Source: Paraburkholderia tuberum STM678
GTDB lineage: Bacteria; Pseudomonadota; Gammaproteobacteria; Burkholderiales; Burkholderiaceae
Assembly (NCBI RefSeq): GCF_902833905.1
Contig: NZ_CADFGP010000011.1
Span: 1-64,000, forward strand
Direction: 5' to 3'
Length of the DNA: 64,000 nt
Position numbers and translations under genes: made by a program. The notes below the pieces were generated by a model. That model was not told the DNA's origin, ran no database searches, and saw only the letters and a program-made list of their open reading frames with translations. Position 1 is the first letter of the stretch; each line of letters starts with the position of its first letter. Below are positions 9,360-19,887 of this stretch, in pieces.

Positions 9360-10949
9360 CTAGCCGGCTGCGATCGCGATGGCGATCTGCACGAAAAGCA
9401 CCTTGACGATGGTCATCGACGGAAAAATCATCGCGTACATGATGTCGGGCTGATCCGTCGGCGCGATGCGGTTGGCGAAGGCGAGAATCGCGGGATTGCC
9501 GGTCGCCCCGCAGATCACGCCGACCGATGTATCGAAAGACAGTCTGAAGACCCACAGGCAGCACACAGCCGTGACGCCGACCAGCACCAGCAGCGTGATC
9601 ACGCCATAAAGCAGCAGCAGCGGTCCGGCGGTGCCGACGGTCGCGACGAACTTCGGTCCGCAAGACAGGCCCACCTGCGCGAGAAAAATCGTCAGCCCGA
9701 GATTGCGCAGCACGAGATTTGCAGAGAGCGGCATCACCCACACGAACGGTCCGCTGCGGCGCGCCTTGCCGAGGCACAGCGCGACCAGTAGCAACGCCGC
9801 GAGACCCAGGCTGAACACGCCGAGACCGGGCGCGCGCAGCGGGATCGCGCCGACCAGCAGCCCCGCTGCCGCGCCGATGCCAAGACAGATGAAACTGAGG
9901 TCGGCCGTGCCCTTGATCGAATCGCCGAAAAACGCGCGGACCCTCGCGCGATGCGCGCTACTGACGAGCAGGCCGACGCGGTCGCCAGCTTCGAAAACGA
10001 GGTCTGGCGTCGACAATAGATCGGCGTCGCCGCGCCGCACGTGCGCGACCGCGCAGTTCACGCCATCCGGAAAGCGCAGATTGCCGAGCGCCGTGCCGAC
10101 GACCGACGGACTCGACGCGAACACGCGCATATAGTCCAGGTCTTCCCGATGACTCGAGATACGCCCGGGCTGTAGCTCGCCGCATAGCGCCGTTGCTTCG
10201 TCGAGCGGGCGGCGCTCGGTGGCGGTGGCAAGGAGGACGTCGTCGGCGCGCAGCGTGAAGTCGTCGCTGGGCAGCTGATTGTGATGCGCGCGCCGCACGG
10301 CCGCGATCACTACGCCGGCAGGCAGGCGAGTCGAGAGCTCCGACAGCTTGAGACCGAAGAGACTGGCATTGCGCAGCGCGATTTCCGCGGTCTCCAGCAC
10401 CTTCGCGGGCGGTTTCGGTATTTTGGCTTTCAGGACCGAGTTCAGCACATAGAGGAATAGGATCGGCCCGGCCACGCCGAACGGATAGGTGACGCTATAA
10501 GCCACGGCGGCATCGCTGCTTTTCATCGATGCGATGGCAACCTGCAGGCTCGCCGTGCTGGTGCCGCTGCCGGCGAACATGCCGAGCGCATCGGCGAGCG
10601 TGATGCCGAAATGGATGAAGGCGCACGCCACCAGACCCGAAACGATCACGCCCAGACATGCGGCCGCGTTGGCCTTCATGCCTTCCCGGCTCGTGAGTCC
10701 GCGGAAGAACTGCGCGCCGTACTGAATGCCGATGCCATACAGAAACAGCAGCAGACCGAGCGTGCCCAGCAACGCCGGCGGCGCGGATTTCGGCGCGAAC
10801 GCGCCGAGCGCCAGTCCAACGAACAGCACGGCCCCCGAGCCTAGAGCCACGCCCTTGATAGTGATTTCGCCGACCAGGTAGCCAAGCGCGATGGTCAGAA
10901 AAAGCGCGAACAGCGGCTGAGTTTCGAGGAAAGTTCTGGCTGCTTCCAT
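9360..10949 (-). CDS. AspT/YidE/YbjL-family transporter with RCK_C domains
   Basis: This membrane protein of about 529 residues belongs to the aspartate:alanine exchanger family. Two blocks of membrane helices (about 5-170 and 370-529) flank a soluble middle part with RCK_C (TrkA_C) type sequence, for example the stretch around GVVIAAVRRAHHNQLPSDD. Family hallmarks GSGTSTASLQVA and CGATGNPAILAFAN are visible, one in each half. The start is ATG 10949 after GGGGGC; the frame extends upstream only through a TTG at 10976. It is transcribed alone and may exchange an amino or dicarboxylic acid; the substrate is unknown. Confidence 0.88.
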   Translation of the reverse strand: MEAARTFLETQPLFALFLTIALGYLVGEITIKGVALGSGAVLFVGLALGAFAPKSAPPALLGTLGLLLFLYGIGIQYGAQFFRGLTSREGMKANAAACLGVIVSGLVACAFIHFGITLADALGMFAGSGTSTASLQVAIASMKSSDAAVAYSVTYPFGVAGPILFLYVLNSVLKAKIPKPPAKVLETAEIALRNASLFGLKLSELSTRLPAGVVIAAVRRAHHNQLPSDDFTLRADDVLLATATERRPLDEATALCGELQPGRISSHREDLDYMRVFASSPSVVGTALGNLRFPDGVNCAVAHVRRGDADLLSTPDLVFEAGDRVGLLVSSAHRARVRAFFGDSIKGTADLSFICLGIGAAAGLLVGAIPLRAPGLGVFSLGLAALLLVALCLGKARRSGPFVWVMPLSANLVLRNLGLTIFLAQVGLSCGPKFVATVGTAGPLLLLYGVITLLVLVGVTAVCCLWVFRLSFDTSVGVICGATGNPAILAFANRIAPTDQPDIMYAMIFPSMTIVKVLFVQIAIAIAAG

Positions 10950-11046
10950 GCCGCCCCCTATAGGTGGACAAAGCAATGCGACTGAGCGCTTCCACCGGCA
11001 GGCCTCGCGTTCGACGCGCGGCAGTTGCTGACGATATTCGTTGCTG

Positions 11047-12831
11047 CTATCGCATTGCGCCTGCGAGGTTGCCCGAGCCGAGACCGACGATCAGATCGAG
11101 TGCGCCGTTCTTCAACGCTTGCGTCGCGACCACGCCGGCTGCTTTCAATGCGGCCGCGTCGATGCGCGACGCGTCCGATAGCTCGACACGCAACCGCGTG
11201 GCCGCCAGCGCGTCGAGCTTCCTGATGTTGGCCGCGCCGCCCAGCGCCGCACGAATCTTTTCCGCGCGCTCCGTTTCCTGCGGCGAGTTTTGCACGGAGG
11301 CGGCCACAGCCGCTGGAGCCGCCGCCCCTGCGCCTTCCACACCGGGCACCCCCGCCGCCGGCAAATCCGCTTCGGCGCCCGCTGTCTTCAGATAGTCCTG
11401 CATGTCGGTTTTCATGTTCTCCGACAACGGCCCGAAGATCGCCTGCACGCCGTTGCCCATGCGCACAACCCCCGCGGCGCCGAGCGCCTTGAGCTTGGGT
11501 TCGTCGACGCCCGCCGGGTCCTTCACGGAGATGCGCAGCCGCGTGATGCAAGCGTCGAGACTCGTGATATTGGAGCGGCCGCCAAAGGCGAGCACGAGTT
11601 CGCGCGAACGTCCTCCCGCGCTGCTCGCGGCAACCGCCGCTGTTTCCGCCGCGTCGTCCTCGCGACCGGGTGTCTTGAGGTTGAAGCGCGTAATGACGAA
11701 GCGGAACACGCCGTAATAGATCACCGCGTAAATTGGACCAAGGATGAAAACGTACCACGCGTGCGTGGCCTTCCCACCGATCAGGTTGAACATCAGAAAA
11801 TCGATGCCGCCTTGCGAAAACGTGAAGCCCATGCGCATGCCCAGTGTGTTCGCCACGAACTGCGCCGACGCCGCGAGGCATGCGTGAATCAGGTAAAGCA
11901 CCGGCGCGACGAACAGGAACGCGAATTCGATCGGCTCGGTGATGCCGGTGAGGAAAGAAGTCAGCGCGGCCGAGACCATCATGCCGCCGACGGCCAGCTT
12001 CTTCTCCGGCTTCGCGCAATGCCAGATCGCGATCGCCGCGGCCGGCAGGCCGAACATCTTGAACAGGAACGCGCCCGCCAGGATGCCCGCGGTCCGGTCA
12101 CCCGCGAAAAAACGGGTGATGTCGCCGTGAACCGTCCTGCCGGTCGTCGGGTCGAGGTAGCTGCCCATTTCGAAGAAGAACGGCACGTTCCAGATGTGGT
12201 GCAGGCCGAACGGAATCAGCAGACGTTCGACGAAACCGTAGACAGTCGCGGCGGTGCGCGGGTCGGAAACCGCCGCCCAATGCGAAAAAGCCTTGATTGC
12301 GCTGCCGATCGGCGGCCACACGAAAGACAGGATCGCGCCGAGCACGATCGAGCCGATCGCGGTCACGATCGGCACGAAGCGCTTGCCGGCGAAGAAGCCG
12401 AGATAGGGCGGCAACGTGATCCGGTAGTAGCGGTTGAACATCCATGCCGCAAGACCGCCGGCGAGGATGCCGCCGAACACGCCGGTCTGGATCGACGGTA
12501 TGCCCATGATCGTGTCGGTTTCGACGCCCTGGAGCTTGCCGATCACACCCAACGTGGCCGTCATCACCAGATATCCGATCGTTGCGGCGATGCCCGAGAC
12601 GCCATCGTTCTCGGTGAAGCCGAGCGCGACGCCGATCGCGAAGATCAGCGGCAGGTTGCCGAAGATCACGTCGCCCGCATTCTTCATCAGCGCGAGCACG
12701 ACGGCCGGCACGTAACCGTGAAAGTCGGTGGCGCCGAGACCGAGCAGCAGGCCGGCCACCGGGAGCACGGCGACGGGCAGCATCAGCGATTTGCCGATCT
12801 TCTGCAAGACTCCGAAGGCATGCGAGAACAT
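11047..12831 (-). CDS. nagE: PTS N-acetylglucosamine transporter EIICB with a second, degenerate EIIB domain
   Basis: This membrane permease and phosphotransferase imports N-acetylglucosamine as the 6-phosphate. EIIC spans about residues 1-385. A canonical EIIB domain (about 412-480) has the phospho-acceptor Cys428 in [11 protein letters not shown] second EIIB-like domain (about 525-594) keeps the fold pattern ([17 protein letters not shown]) but lacks the Cys, so it cannot be phosphorylated there. The start is ATG 12831 after AGGAGATCAGCC. It lies 22 bp behind nagF and is surely in one operon with it. Confidence 0.93.
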   Translation of the reverse strand: MFSHAFGVLQKIGKSLMLPVAVLPVAGLLLGLGATDFHGYVPAVVLALMKNAGDVIFGNLPLIFAIGVALGFTENDGVSGIAATIGYLVMTATLGVIGKLQGVETDTIMGIPSIQTGVFGGILAGGLAAWMFNRYYRITLPPYLGFFAGKRFVPIVTAIGSIVLGAILSFVWPPIGSAIKAFSHWAAVSDPRTAATVYGFVERLLIPFGLHHIWNVPFFFEMGSYLDPTTGRTVHGDITRFFAGDRTAGILAGAFLFKMFGLPAAAIAIWHCAKPEKKLAVGGMMVSAALTSFLTGITEPIEFAFLFVAPVLYLIHACLAASAQFVANTLGMRMGFTFSQGGIDFLMFNLIGGKATHAWYVFILGPIYAVIYYGVFRFVITRFNLKTPGREDDAAETAAVAASSAGGRSRELVLAFGGRSNITSLDACITRLRISVKDPAGVDEPKLKALGAAGVVRMGNGVQAIFGPLSENMKTDMQDYLKTAGAEADLPAAGVPGVEGAGAAAPAAVAASVQNSPQETERAEKIRAALGGAANIRKLDALAATRLRVELSDASRIDAAALKAAGVVATQALKNGALDLIVGLGSGNLAGAMR

Positions 12832-12853
12832 GGCTGATCTCCTGTTGATCCGC

Positions 12854-15379
12854 TCACTCGGCAAAGCGCGACAGATGCGCGCGGACTTCCGCGGCGGTGC
12901 CCAGACACAGCACCTCGGCGGCGAGCTTCCTGGCTTCTCCGGTCGTCACGCGTGCAAGCTGAGCCTTAATCGAACCGACCGCCGGAATGCTCACCGACAG
13001 CTCGTCGATGCCAAGGCCGACGAGCACCGGCACCGCCATCGCATCCGACGCGATGCCGCCGCAAATGCCGACCCATTTGCCATGCTTGTGCGCACCGTCG
13101 ACCGTCATGCCGATCAGACGCAACACCGCCGGGTGCAGCGCGTCGGCCTGCTTCGCGAGTTGCGGATGGCCGCGGTCCATTGCGAGCGTGTATTGCGTGA
13201 GATCGTTCGTGCCGATCGAGAAGAAGTCGACTTCGCGTGCGAGCGGCTCGGCGATCAGCGCGGCCGCGGGGACTTCGATCATGACACCGACTTTCACGCT
13301 CGCCGCGCGATCGCCGGCTTCTTCGAGCAGGATCTTGCGCGCTGCCCGCACCTCCTCGATCGCGGCGATCATCGGGAACATCACGTGCAGATGCCCAAGC
13401 GGCGCCGCGCGCAGGATCGCGCGCAGTTGCGTGCGGAAGATGTCGGGACGCTCCAGGCTCACGCGCACACCGCGCAGGCCGAGAAACGGGTTGTCTTCCT
13501 TCGGCAGCGGCAGATACGACAGCGGTTTGTCGCCGCCGACGTCGAGCGTGCGGACCACGAGCGGCCGCTCGCGGCCAAGCGCTTCGGCGACGGCGCAATA
13601 TTCGGCGGCCTGTTCGTCTTCGGTTGGCGCGGTGTCTCGCGCGTCGAACAGGAACTCGGAGCGCAACAGGCCCACGCCTTCGGCGCCGGCCGCGACCGCA
13701 TCGCGTGCTTCCTGCGCGTTGCGGATGTTCGCGACGACTTCGACGCGGTGGCCGTCGGCCGTCATTGCGAGTTTGGTTGCCGCGAGCTTTTCGTCTTCGC
13801 GCTTGACGGCCTGGCGCCTGATGCGTTCGCGCGCCTTCTCGAGTTCCTCGGCGCTCGGGTTGCGCCGCAAGCTGCCGCGCGAACCGTCGAGCACGACGGG
13901 CGTGCCGTCGGCGAGTTGCAGCGCGCGCGCGTCGATACCGCAGATCGCCGGAATGCCGAGCGAGCGCGCGAGGATCGCGACGTGGCTCGTCGCGCCGCCG
14001 CTCGTCGTGCAAAAGCCGAGCACCTTGCTGCGATCGAGCGACGTGGTGTCGGACGGCGAGAGCTCCTCGGCAATCAGGATCGATTCGCCCGGCACGTCGA
14101 TCTGCGCCTGCTTCACGCCGGCGAGCAGCGCGAGCACACGGCGGCCGACGTCGCGGATATCGCCGGCGCGTTCGCGCAGCAGCGGATTGTCGAGCTTTTC
14201 GAGCGTGCTTGCCTGGTGCTGGAACGCATCGCGCCACGCGAACCCCGCGCCCTTTCCCGCGCTGATGCTGCTGATCGCGGCGTCGTTGAGGCCAGGATCG
14301 TCCAGCAGTTCGAGATGCGCGTCGAGAATCTGCGCTTTCGACGGATCGGTGAGCGTCGCCTTGAGCGCCTCGATCTGCTGACGCGCCTGATGCTGGGCCG
14401 CTTCGAGTTGCGCCCGTTCGCGTTGCGGCGACTCGCCCGCTTCGTTCACCTCGATGACCTGCTGGCGGAACTGCACGATCCTGCCGACCGAAAGCCCTGG
14501 CGAAGCGGATACGCCGATGAATTCGTTGGTGTCGGCGGGAGTCGCTTCCGTCGGTGCGGTTGGCGCAGCCGCCGCGGGTGCGGGCGCATCGCCGGGCTTT
14601 TCGCCCGATCCCGCGCCAAGCAGACGCGCGACGGTACTGGCCGCCTCCGCCGCGTCGGGACCGCGGGCCTCGACGCGCAGCTTGTCGCCGAACTTCGTTG
14701 CGAGCCCCATGATCGCGACGACGGACTTGGCATTTGCGCTGGCATCGCCGCGCAGCAGCCGGATCTCGGACTTGAATTTCTTCGCCTCGACCGCGACGAC
14801 CGCGGCGGGCCGTGCATGCAGGCCCGCTGGATTCGGCAGTGTGATCTCGTCGGAGAGGATCGCGCCGGTGGCGCTGGCCGTTTCCTTGCCCTCCATGCTG
14901 CCGACCAGCTCGACGTACAGCGCGACGTCGGTGCCGGCGACGACGAGCCCTTTCGCGGGAACGTAGCGCGTGACGAGATCGCCATTGGCGATCACCATTT
15001 GCGTGAGCAGGCTGGTTGCTTTTGCGCCGACCGCGATTGGGTCGAAGCGGATCAGCGGCGTGCCCGTCGCGACGGCGTCGCCTTCCTTGACCAACGGCAT
15101 GAAGCCCTCGCCGCGCAGCAACACGGTGTCGAGCCCGATGTGCAGCAGCACTTGCAGACCGTTGTCGCCGGTGATCGTCGTGGCGTGGCCAGCGCTATGG
15201 AGTTGCGTGACCTTGCCGGCAAGCGGCGACAGCAGTTCATCCGAGGTCGGATCGATCGACACGCCATCGCCGACCATCTTCTGGGCGAAGACCGGATCGG
15301 GCACGCTCTCGAGAGGAACCAGTACGCCCGACAGTGGTGCCATCAACCCGATGCGCAGAGGACGCTGAGGAGCTTTCAT
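12854..15379 (-). CDS. nagF: fused PTS protein EIIA-HPr-enzyme I
   Basis: This 841-residue cytoplasmic multiphosphoryl transfer protein has EIIA of the Glc type (about 1-155, active His80 in LLHIGLD, His65 in GHATTI), HPr (about 175-265, His188 in PAGLHARPA) and enzyme I (about 295-841, active His in [10 protein letters not shown]). It carries the whole phosphate relay from PEP to NagE. The start is ATG 15379 behind AAGGAGTCTTGGCG; the open frame extends to 15487 without family support. nagA and nagB, often beside these genes, are not in the window. Confidence 0.93.
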   Translation of the reverse strand: MKAPQRPLRIGLMAPLSGVLVPLESVPDPVFAQKMVGDGVSIDPTSDELLSPLAGKVTQLHSAGHATTITGDNGLQVLLHIGLDTVLLRGEGFMPLVKEGDAVATGTPLIRFDPIAVGAKATSLLTQMVIANGDLVTRYVPAKGLVVAGTDVALYVELVGSMEGKETASATGAILSDEITLPNPAGLHARPAAVVAVEAKKFKSEIRLLRGDASANAKSVVAIMGLATKFGDKLRVEARGPDAAEAASTVARLLGAGSGEKPGDAPAPAAAAPTAPTEATPADTNEFIGVSASPGLSVGRIVQFRQQVIEVNEAGESPQRERAQLEAAQHQARQQIEALKATLTDPSKAQILDAHLELLDDPGLNDAAISSISAGKGAGFAWRDAFQHQASTLEKLDNPLLRERAGDIRDVGRRVLALLAGVKQAQIDVPGESILIAEELSPSDTTSLDRSKVLGFCTTSGGATSHVAILARSLGIPAICGIDARALQLADGTPVVLDGSRGSLRRNPSAEELEKARERIRRQAVKREDEKLAATKLAMTADGHRVEVVANIRNAQEARDAVAAGAEGVGLLRSEFLFDARDTAPTEDEQAAEYCAVAEALGRERPLVVRTLDVGGDKPLSYLPLPKEDNPFLGLRGVRVSLERPDIFRTQLRAILRAAPLGHLHVMFPMIAAIEEVRAARKILLEEAGDRAASVKVGVMIEVPAAALIAEPLAREVDFFSIGTNDLTQYTLAMDRGHPQLAKQADALHPAVLRLIGMTVDGAHKHGKWVGICGGIASDAMAVPVLVGLGIDELSVSIPAVGSIKAQLARVTTGEARKLAAEVLCLGTAAEVRAHLSRFAE

Positions 15380-15469
15380 CGCCAAGACTCCTTGTACATT
15401 GACGCTCGCCTCGGGTGGCTCGACTCGAGCCGCATGGGCGCGACATTCACACGTGCGGTCGGCACCATT

Positions 15470-15502
15470 GCCGCTCACGCCGCTCACCCACTTGTGAGCG
15501 GC
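15470..15502. repeat. two direct and one inverted copy of GCCGCTCAC upstream of nagFE
   Basis: GCCGCTCAC occurs twice in tandem (15470-15478, 15479-15487) and once inverted as GTGAGCGGC (15494-15502), giving a perfect 9-bp stem over a 6-nt loop. It lies 91-123 bp upstream of the nagF start codon. It could be a repressor operator or a hairpin in the leader. No terminator-like T-run follows on the nagF strand. Confidence 0.55.
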
Positions 15503-16165
15503 GCACGTTACAAAAGCGTCGGTGACAGAAACTCAGGAAAGCCAAATAAGGTCGCGCTTGTCACCGGTATGCGCAAAACGGGTTTCGTTGCGCGTGACAT
15601 CTCGGCTCTCAAGATGGTGCCGCCCACACAGCATCGACCCGGGGTGAACGGAGAAACGTCAGGCGCGCTGCGACGGCACTGTTTTGCTTTGTCGGATCGC
15701 CTCGCGCCTGTGGACGACCGTTTGCACCGTGGCCCCGGAAAAAGGACCTGAAAAGCGCTCTGACAAGGAGCATATGTTACTGAGCGCAGATTGCAAGACG
15801 AGACGATTTCGCAGATGAGCGCCTGAATTTTCCGATTTCTCGACACGAGACCGACATGGTCTTTACTAAATTGCTGTGACTCTTTCTCTGCAGCTGTGTT
15901 TTATTCGCTTAGCGAAAGTTGACGTCTGGATTGCATTGGAATGAGTACGGAACTTCCGCGCGGCCTCCGCGCCCGGCAATCTCAGGAGTAGCGAAAAACG
16001 GCCCTGGACTTCACGCGGTCGTCGCAATGCCGCTGTCATATTGGCCCGGAACATGCGAGGGCTTGCGCCGGGCGACGAAGTAGTTCATGGTCGAGCCTTG
16101 CGTGAATCCTCTTACGGCTTGCTACTCCATGCACGACACGATTACCCGACTGAAGGAGGTCGACC
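15503..16165. other. non-coding stretch between nagF and the methyltransferase gene
   Basis: About 660 bp hold no convincing gene. It separates divergent units (nagFE leftward, methyltransferase rightward) and should carry both promoters. A minus frame at 15508-15846 has Cys/Arg-rich, non-protein-like composition and no ribosome site. A weak inverted repeat AGACC-N5-GGTCT lies at 15848-15862. Confidence 0.5.
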
Positions 16166-17050
16166 ATGCGTGATACCGTCGCCAGCACCGAGTCCCGCTC
16201 CCGCAGCAATTCCCACAGTTCGAGTTTCGCCCTCGTCGATCATTACGCGCGCGCCGCCCAGCGCAGGCTCAGCAACTTCAGCGTGCTGAACGTGCTGCGC
16301 ACCTTCCCGCAGTTCATTCCGTACAGCGAAGGCAGCTACAAGGCCCGATCGAAGCTCACGGTCCAGGCGATCAACGAGACGATTCCCCTGTTGAGCGAGC
16401 TGGCGGCCTCCGTCGGAAAGCCAAAGACGCCCGTCACGGAAATCGTCGACTTTCCGGACAACGACGAACAACGGCAGGCCGCCAACGCGCTCAAGCAGCA
16501 CTTCGATGCTCAAGGCAGCGACAAGTCGAACCACCACAGCTACCACCACCTGTACGGCGCGATCCTTGCGAATCGCGAAGCCATGCGCTCGGTGATCGAA
16601 ATCGGCATCGGGACCCAACATTCCGACACCGTTTCGTATATGGTCGCGGGCAAGCCCGGCGGATCGCTCAGGGCGTTCAGGGACTTTCTGCCTTTCGCGC
16701 GGATCTATGGAGCGGACATCGACCGCCGGGTCCTCTTCAAGGAGGAGCGCATCGAGACGTTCTTCGTCGACCAGACCGAGCCCGCCACTTTCGAGCAGCT
16801 CGCGCGATCGGTGGACGGCGAATGCGATCTGATCATCGACGACGGTCTGCATTCTCCGAATGCCAACATCCAGACGCTGATCTTCGGGCTGAAAAAGGTG
16901 AGGCGCGGCGGTTGGGTCGTGGTGGAAGACATCGGGCATCATGCACTGCCCGTCTGGCAAGCCGTCAGCGCGTTGCTTCCCGAACACTATCGGCGGCACA
17001 TCGTCAACGAGGAGCATGGGCTCGTGTTCGCGGTGCAGCGCCTCGAATGA
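16166..17050 (+). CDS. class I SAM-dependent methyltransferase, MycE-like
   Basis: This 294-residue soluble protein starts at ATG 16166 with a near-perfect GAAGGAGGTCGACC ribosome site. The C-terminal half is a Rossmann methyltransferase: SVIEIGIGTQHSDTVSYM as the SAM loop, then IYGADIDRR, then CDLIIDDGLHSPNAN, and GGWVVVEDIGHHALP. The IDDG and VEDI acidic pairs resemble the metal-dependent sugar O-methyltransferases of macrolide pathways (MycE type). About 110 N-terminal residues are unlike the core. No glycosyl or biosynthetic genes are nearby, so the substrate is unknown. Confidence 0.75.
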   Translation: MRDTVASTESRSRSNSHSSSFALVDHYARAAQRRLSNFSVLNVLRTFPQFIPYSEGSYKARSKLTVQAINETIPLLSELAASVGKPKTPVTEIVDFPDNDEQRQAANALKQHFDAQGSDKSNHHSYHHLYGAILANREAMRSVIEIGIGTQHSDTVSYMVAGKPGGSLRAFRDFLPFARIYGADIDRRVLFKEERIETFFVDQTEPATFEQLARSVDGECDLIIDDGLHSPNANIQTLIFGLKKVRRGGWVVVEDIGHHALPVWQAVSALLPEHYRRHIVNEEHGLVFAVQRLE

Positions 17051-17269
17051 TGCGCGCGGCTTCCCGCTTCGCTCAACGCTGATGGCGCGGCACGTTACCC
17101 GCGCCAACGCTCCTGGTGGCGACATGAATTGCTGAAGTCACGAGACGACGCGGCCGTGACCCTCTGCGCATTGTTCAGCCACGTTAGCTAGTCTTTTCAG
17201 CGGACGACTCTTTTTCCGACGTGAGACCCCGCCTAAAGTGTCAGACTTCAATCTGGCATCAGGGTCATC

Positions 17270-18508
17270 ATGCACATCGATACACCTACTAATCCAGCAT
17301 CCCTGGAAGAAAATTCAACGTCGGCGGCCCAGTGGCTATCCGTCATCGCTGTAGCGGTAAGCGCATTCGCCTTCGTCACGGCCGAGTTTTTGCCTGTCGG
17401 GCTGTTGCCGCAAATCGCACTCGACCTCGGCGTGTCGACCGGTGTCGCTGGCCTCATGGTCACCACGCCCGGCGTGATGGCCGCGATATCGGCGCCGACG
17501 CTGATAGTCAGCGCGGGCCGCATGGACCGCCGGTACGTTTTCCTGCTCCTCACTGCGGTACTGTTGATCGCGAACGTCGTGTGTGCCATCGCACCGAACC
17601 TCGCGATCATGCTCGTAGGACGGGCTCTGCTTGGCGGCGCGCTGGGTGGCTTCTGGACTCTGGCGACGGCGGCGGCTCCTCGACTCGTGCAAGCAAAGGA
17701 TGCCGCCAAAGCGACCGCGACCATTCTGACCGGCGTGACCTGCGCAACCGTGATCGGCGTGCCGCTCGGGACGTTTATCGCGTCGTTTGCATCGTGGCGC
17801 ATGGCGTTCGCCGCCACCGCGGGCCTCGTGTCGCTCGCCTTACTGGCGCAGGCGTTCCTCGTGCCTTCGTTGCCGTCGGCATCGGCGTTGCGGATCGCCG
17901 ATTTCAAAACCCTGCTTGTCCGGCCTCATACGAGGTTGAGCATGGTGATGGTCGCGCTCGTCTTCGGCGCGCATTTCTCGACCTACACGTATATTGCGCC
18001 GCTGCTCGAACACGACTTCTCGTTGAGCGCGATCACGCTGTTGCTGTTCGGATTCGGTCTGATCGGCTTCTTCTCCAATGCGTTGACATCGATGGTGATT
18101 TCGAACCATCTAAAGAAATCCGTCGCCGCGATGGTTCTGCTGCTATTGGGCGCGATGTCGTCGATGTTGCTGCTCGAACATTCGCCGATCGGCGAGACCG
18201 CGGGGATGCTGCTGTGGGGAATCGCGTTCGGAGCGCTTCCGCTTTGCTTGAGCGTGTGGATTCAGCGCGGCACGACAGACCTGCCCGAAGCGGGGTCGGC
18301 CATGTTCGTCAGCATCATTCAGGTGGCGATTGCGGTGGGCTCGGCAGTGGGGGGCACCATTGTCGACCGTGCGGGCGTTCACGCTGACTTCACGCTGGGA
18401 CTTGGACTCGCGCTACTGGGCCTCGTGGCACTGCAACGGCTTGCTGTATTGGAACGACCGGCCACGGCGGCTTCCCTTGATTGCGCCTGCGATGCGTCGG
18501 TTGACTGA
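17270..18508 (+). CDS. MFS transporter, DHA1 (AraJ/YdhP-like) family
   Basis: This 412-residue, 12-helix major facilitator has the conserved start AFAFVTAEFLPVGLLPQIA, the loop motif with GRMDRR (about 84-89) and RALLGGALGGFWTLA. The family exports sugars, arabinose-like compounds or drugs. The start ATG 17270 has only a weak ribosome site (AGGGTCATC). It is monocistronic, convergent with the ribbon-helix-helix gene. The specific substrate is not deducible. Confidence 0.88.
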   Translation: MHIDTPTNPASLEENSTSAAQWLSVIAVAVSAFAFVTAEFLPVGLLPQIALDLGVSTGVAGLMVTTPGVMAAISAPTLIVSAGRMDRRYVFLLLTAVLLIANVVCAIAPNLAIMLVGRALLGGALGGFWTLATAAAPRLVQAKDAAKATATILTGVTCATVIGVPLGTFIASFASWRMAFAATAGLVSLALLAQAFLVPSLPSASALRIADFKTLLVRPHTRLSMVMVALVFGAHFSTYTYIAPLLEHDFSLSAITLLLFGFGLIGFFSNALTSMVISNHLKKSVAAMVLLLLGAMSSMLLLEHSPIGETAGMLLWGIAFGALPLCLSVWIQRGTTDLPEAGSAMFVSIIQVAIAVGSAVGGTIVDRAGVHADFTLGLGLALLGLVALQRLAVLERPATAASLDCACDASVD

Positions 18509-18585
18509 CGCGTCGAGACAGTGCGTCGCGTGACTGGACCGCACCGCGCTAGCCAACTGAGGCGACCGCCAGGCGACGGAAGCCG

Positions 18586-18924
18586 TCAAACAGCCGTCTT
18601 CACGACTCTGGGTTGAAACGGGGCGTTGAGCGGCACGTCGCCAGCGGCCTCGTTGCGGGCGGCGCTCGTCGACAGATAGCGCAAGCAGCACACGCGCAAA
18701 AAAGACGCGAAATTCAACGGCTCTTCGTCGCGCAAGGCGACCAGTTCGTCGTGAAGCTTCACGACGAACTGGGTCGTCGTCACGTTCTCGCGGTTGGCGA
18801 TTTCCCGAAGCACGTCCCAGAAGAGATTTTCGAGCCTCACCGTGGTCACGACGCCATGAATGCGCAGCGCGCGCGTACGCGACTCGTAGAGGATCGGATC
18901 AGCGTTGACATAGACGTTGCACAT
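18586..18924 (-). CDS. ribbon-helix-helix domain protein (RHH_4 type)
   Basis: This 112-residue protein has a central block RIHGVVTTVRLENLFWDVLREIANRENVT that matches the RHH_4 family: a DNA-facing strand followed by two helices. After it comes TTQFVVKLHDEL and a short Cys-containing helix. Such small proteins are common in alpha- and betaproteobacteria and are probable regulators, targets unknown. The start is ATG 18924 with GAAAGG 8 bp upstream. Confidence 0.75.
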   Translation of the reverse strand: MCNVYVNADPILYESRTRALRIHGVVTTVRLENLFWDVLREIANRENVTTTQFVVKLHDELVALRDEEPLNFASFLRVCCLRYLSTSAARNEAAGDVPLNAPFQPRVVKTAV

Positions 18925-19030
18925 ACGTTCAGCCTTTCTCGCGAATGATGACGTCGCAGGACGCGAAGCGCGCGGCGCGGGCGCTCATGCCGTCGCGATC
19001 GAGCGTAACACGGTTGGTCGCCCGCGATGC

Positions 19031-19050
19031 CGCGCCTCGGTCGAGGCGCG
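19031..19050 (-). terminator. hairpin after the DJ-1/PfpI gene
   Basis: A perfect 9-bp stem CGCGCCTCG/CGAGGCGCG with a 2-base centre lies 6 bp after the stop at 19056. No T-run follows, so it is a stable 3' structure rather than a classical intrinsic terminator. Confidence 0.5.
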
Positions 19051-19055
19051 CTCCT

Positions 19056-19634
19056 TCAATGCGTGATGCGCGTGCCCAGCAGCGCAAGGAACTGCGCAAG
19101 CCAGTTCACGTGCGAGGTCCATGCGGGCGCGGTGACGAAGTTCTCGTCCGTGATCGCGTCAGGCCAGTCGAGCGCCACGTACTGCGCGCCCGCGAGCTTC
19201 ACTTCGGGCGCGCAGGCCGGATACGCCGAGATGCGCCGGCCTTCGATCACACCTGCCGCAGCCAGCAGTTGCGCGCCGTGGCAGACCGCGGCAATCGGCT
19301 TCTTCGCTTCGGCGAATTGGCGCACCCAGCCGATCACCTCGTCGTTGAGCCGCAGATATTCGGGGGCGCGGCCGCCGGGCACGAGCAGCGCGTCATATTG
19401 CGCGGGGTTCACCGACGCGAAATCGGCGTTCAGCGTGAAGTTATGGCCACGCTTTTCGGTGTAGGTCTGATCGCCTTCGAAGTCGTGGATTGCGGTGCGA
19501 ATCGCGTCGCCCGCGCGCTTGTCGGGCGCGACGACGTCCACCGAATGCCCGACTGCCGCCAGTGCCTGAAACGGCACCATCAGCTCATAATCTTCGACGA
19601 AATCGCCGGCGATGATAAGAATGCGCTTTGACAT
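19056..19634 (-). CDS. DJ-1/PfpI family protein
   Basis: This 192-residue cytoplasmic protein begins at ATG 19634 behind [32 protein letters not shown] is the typical first strand, and the nucleophile elbow [14 protein letters not shown] carries the reactive Cys (about residue 117). Family members are glyoxalase III, chaperone, deglycase or intracellular protease-like proteins; which applies here is open. It is transcribed leftward after a MarR gene, but the terminator at 19835-19869 lies between them. Confidence 0.87.
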   Translation of the reverse strand: MSKRILIIAGDFVEDYELMVPFQALAAVGHSVDVVAPDKRAGDAIRTAIHDFEGDQTYTEKRGHNFTLNADFASVNPAQYDALLVPGGRAPEYLRLNDEVIGWVRQFAEAKKPIAAVCHGAQLLAAAGVIEGRRISAYPACAPEVKLAGAQYVALDWPDAITDENFVTAPAWTSHVNWLAQFLALLGTRITH

Positions 19635-19834
19635 GCTTCGTCTCCTCTCGAATGGGGTGGGAAATGGCGAGGCGGACGCGCTATCGCGGTGTGAAGGCGG
19701 CGGCCGTTGAGAAGCAATATAGCGATCGACGCAGTGGGCCAGGTAATACGCGGCTAAATGCCGACCAGGGATTTCACTGAGCTGAACGGAATTCAGCCCG
19801 AATGCGGCAGACGATCGCGGTGGTGGAGCAAAGA

Positions 19835-19869
19835 AAAAGAGTCGCGCTCCATTCGAGTGCGACTCTTTT
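19835..19869 (-). terminator. rho-independent terminator after MarR gene 1
   Basis: An 11-bp perfect stem (AAAAGAGTCGC/GCGACTCTTTT) continues inward with CTC/GAG. On the minus strand it is followed by TTTTTCTTTG, just after the MarR stop at 19888. The T-run is present on the plus side too, so it may act both ways. Confidence 0.88.
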
Positions 19870-19887
19870 GTCATTGGGAACGTCCAT

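Noticed and set aside
9217..9777. Minus frame extending past the AspT-like stop, ending in a strand-like tail (VIDLPLFDPKASVIVDSG)
   Set aside because: Most of it is a shifted frame of the transporter. The about 45 unique codons lack a start and I know no matching protein, so it is at most a remnant.
12728..15751. 1007-codon open frame on the plus strand
   Set aside because: It is antisense to the clear nagF gene. The Arg/His/Asp-rich translation is the usual mirror of a GC-rich gene in the opposite frame.
15508..15846. 112-codon minus frame upstream of nagF
   Set aside because: It has no ribosome site, Cys/Arg/Ser-rich composition and overlaps the likely promoter region.
15848..15862. AGACC-N5-GGTCT inverted repeat as another regulon element
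   Set aside because: Centre length and flanks differ from the GACC(AA/TT)GGTCC elements, so it was not counted as a copy.
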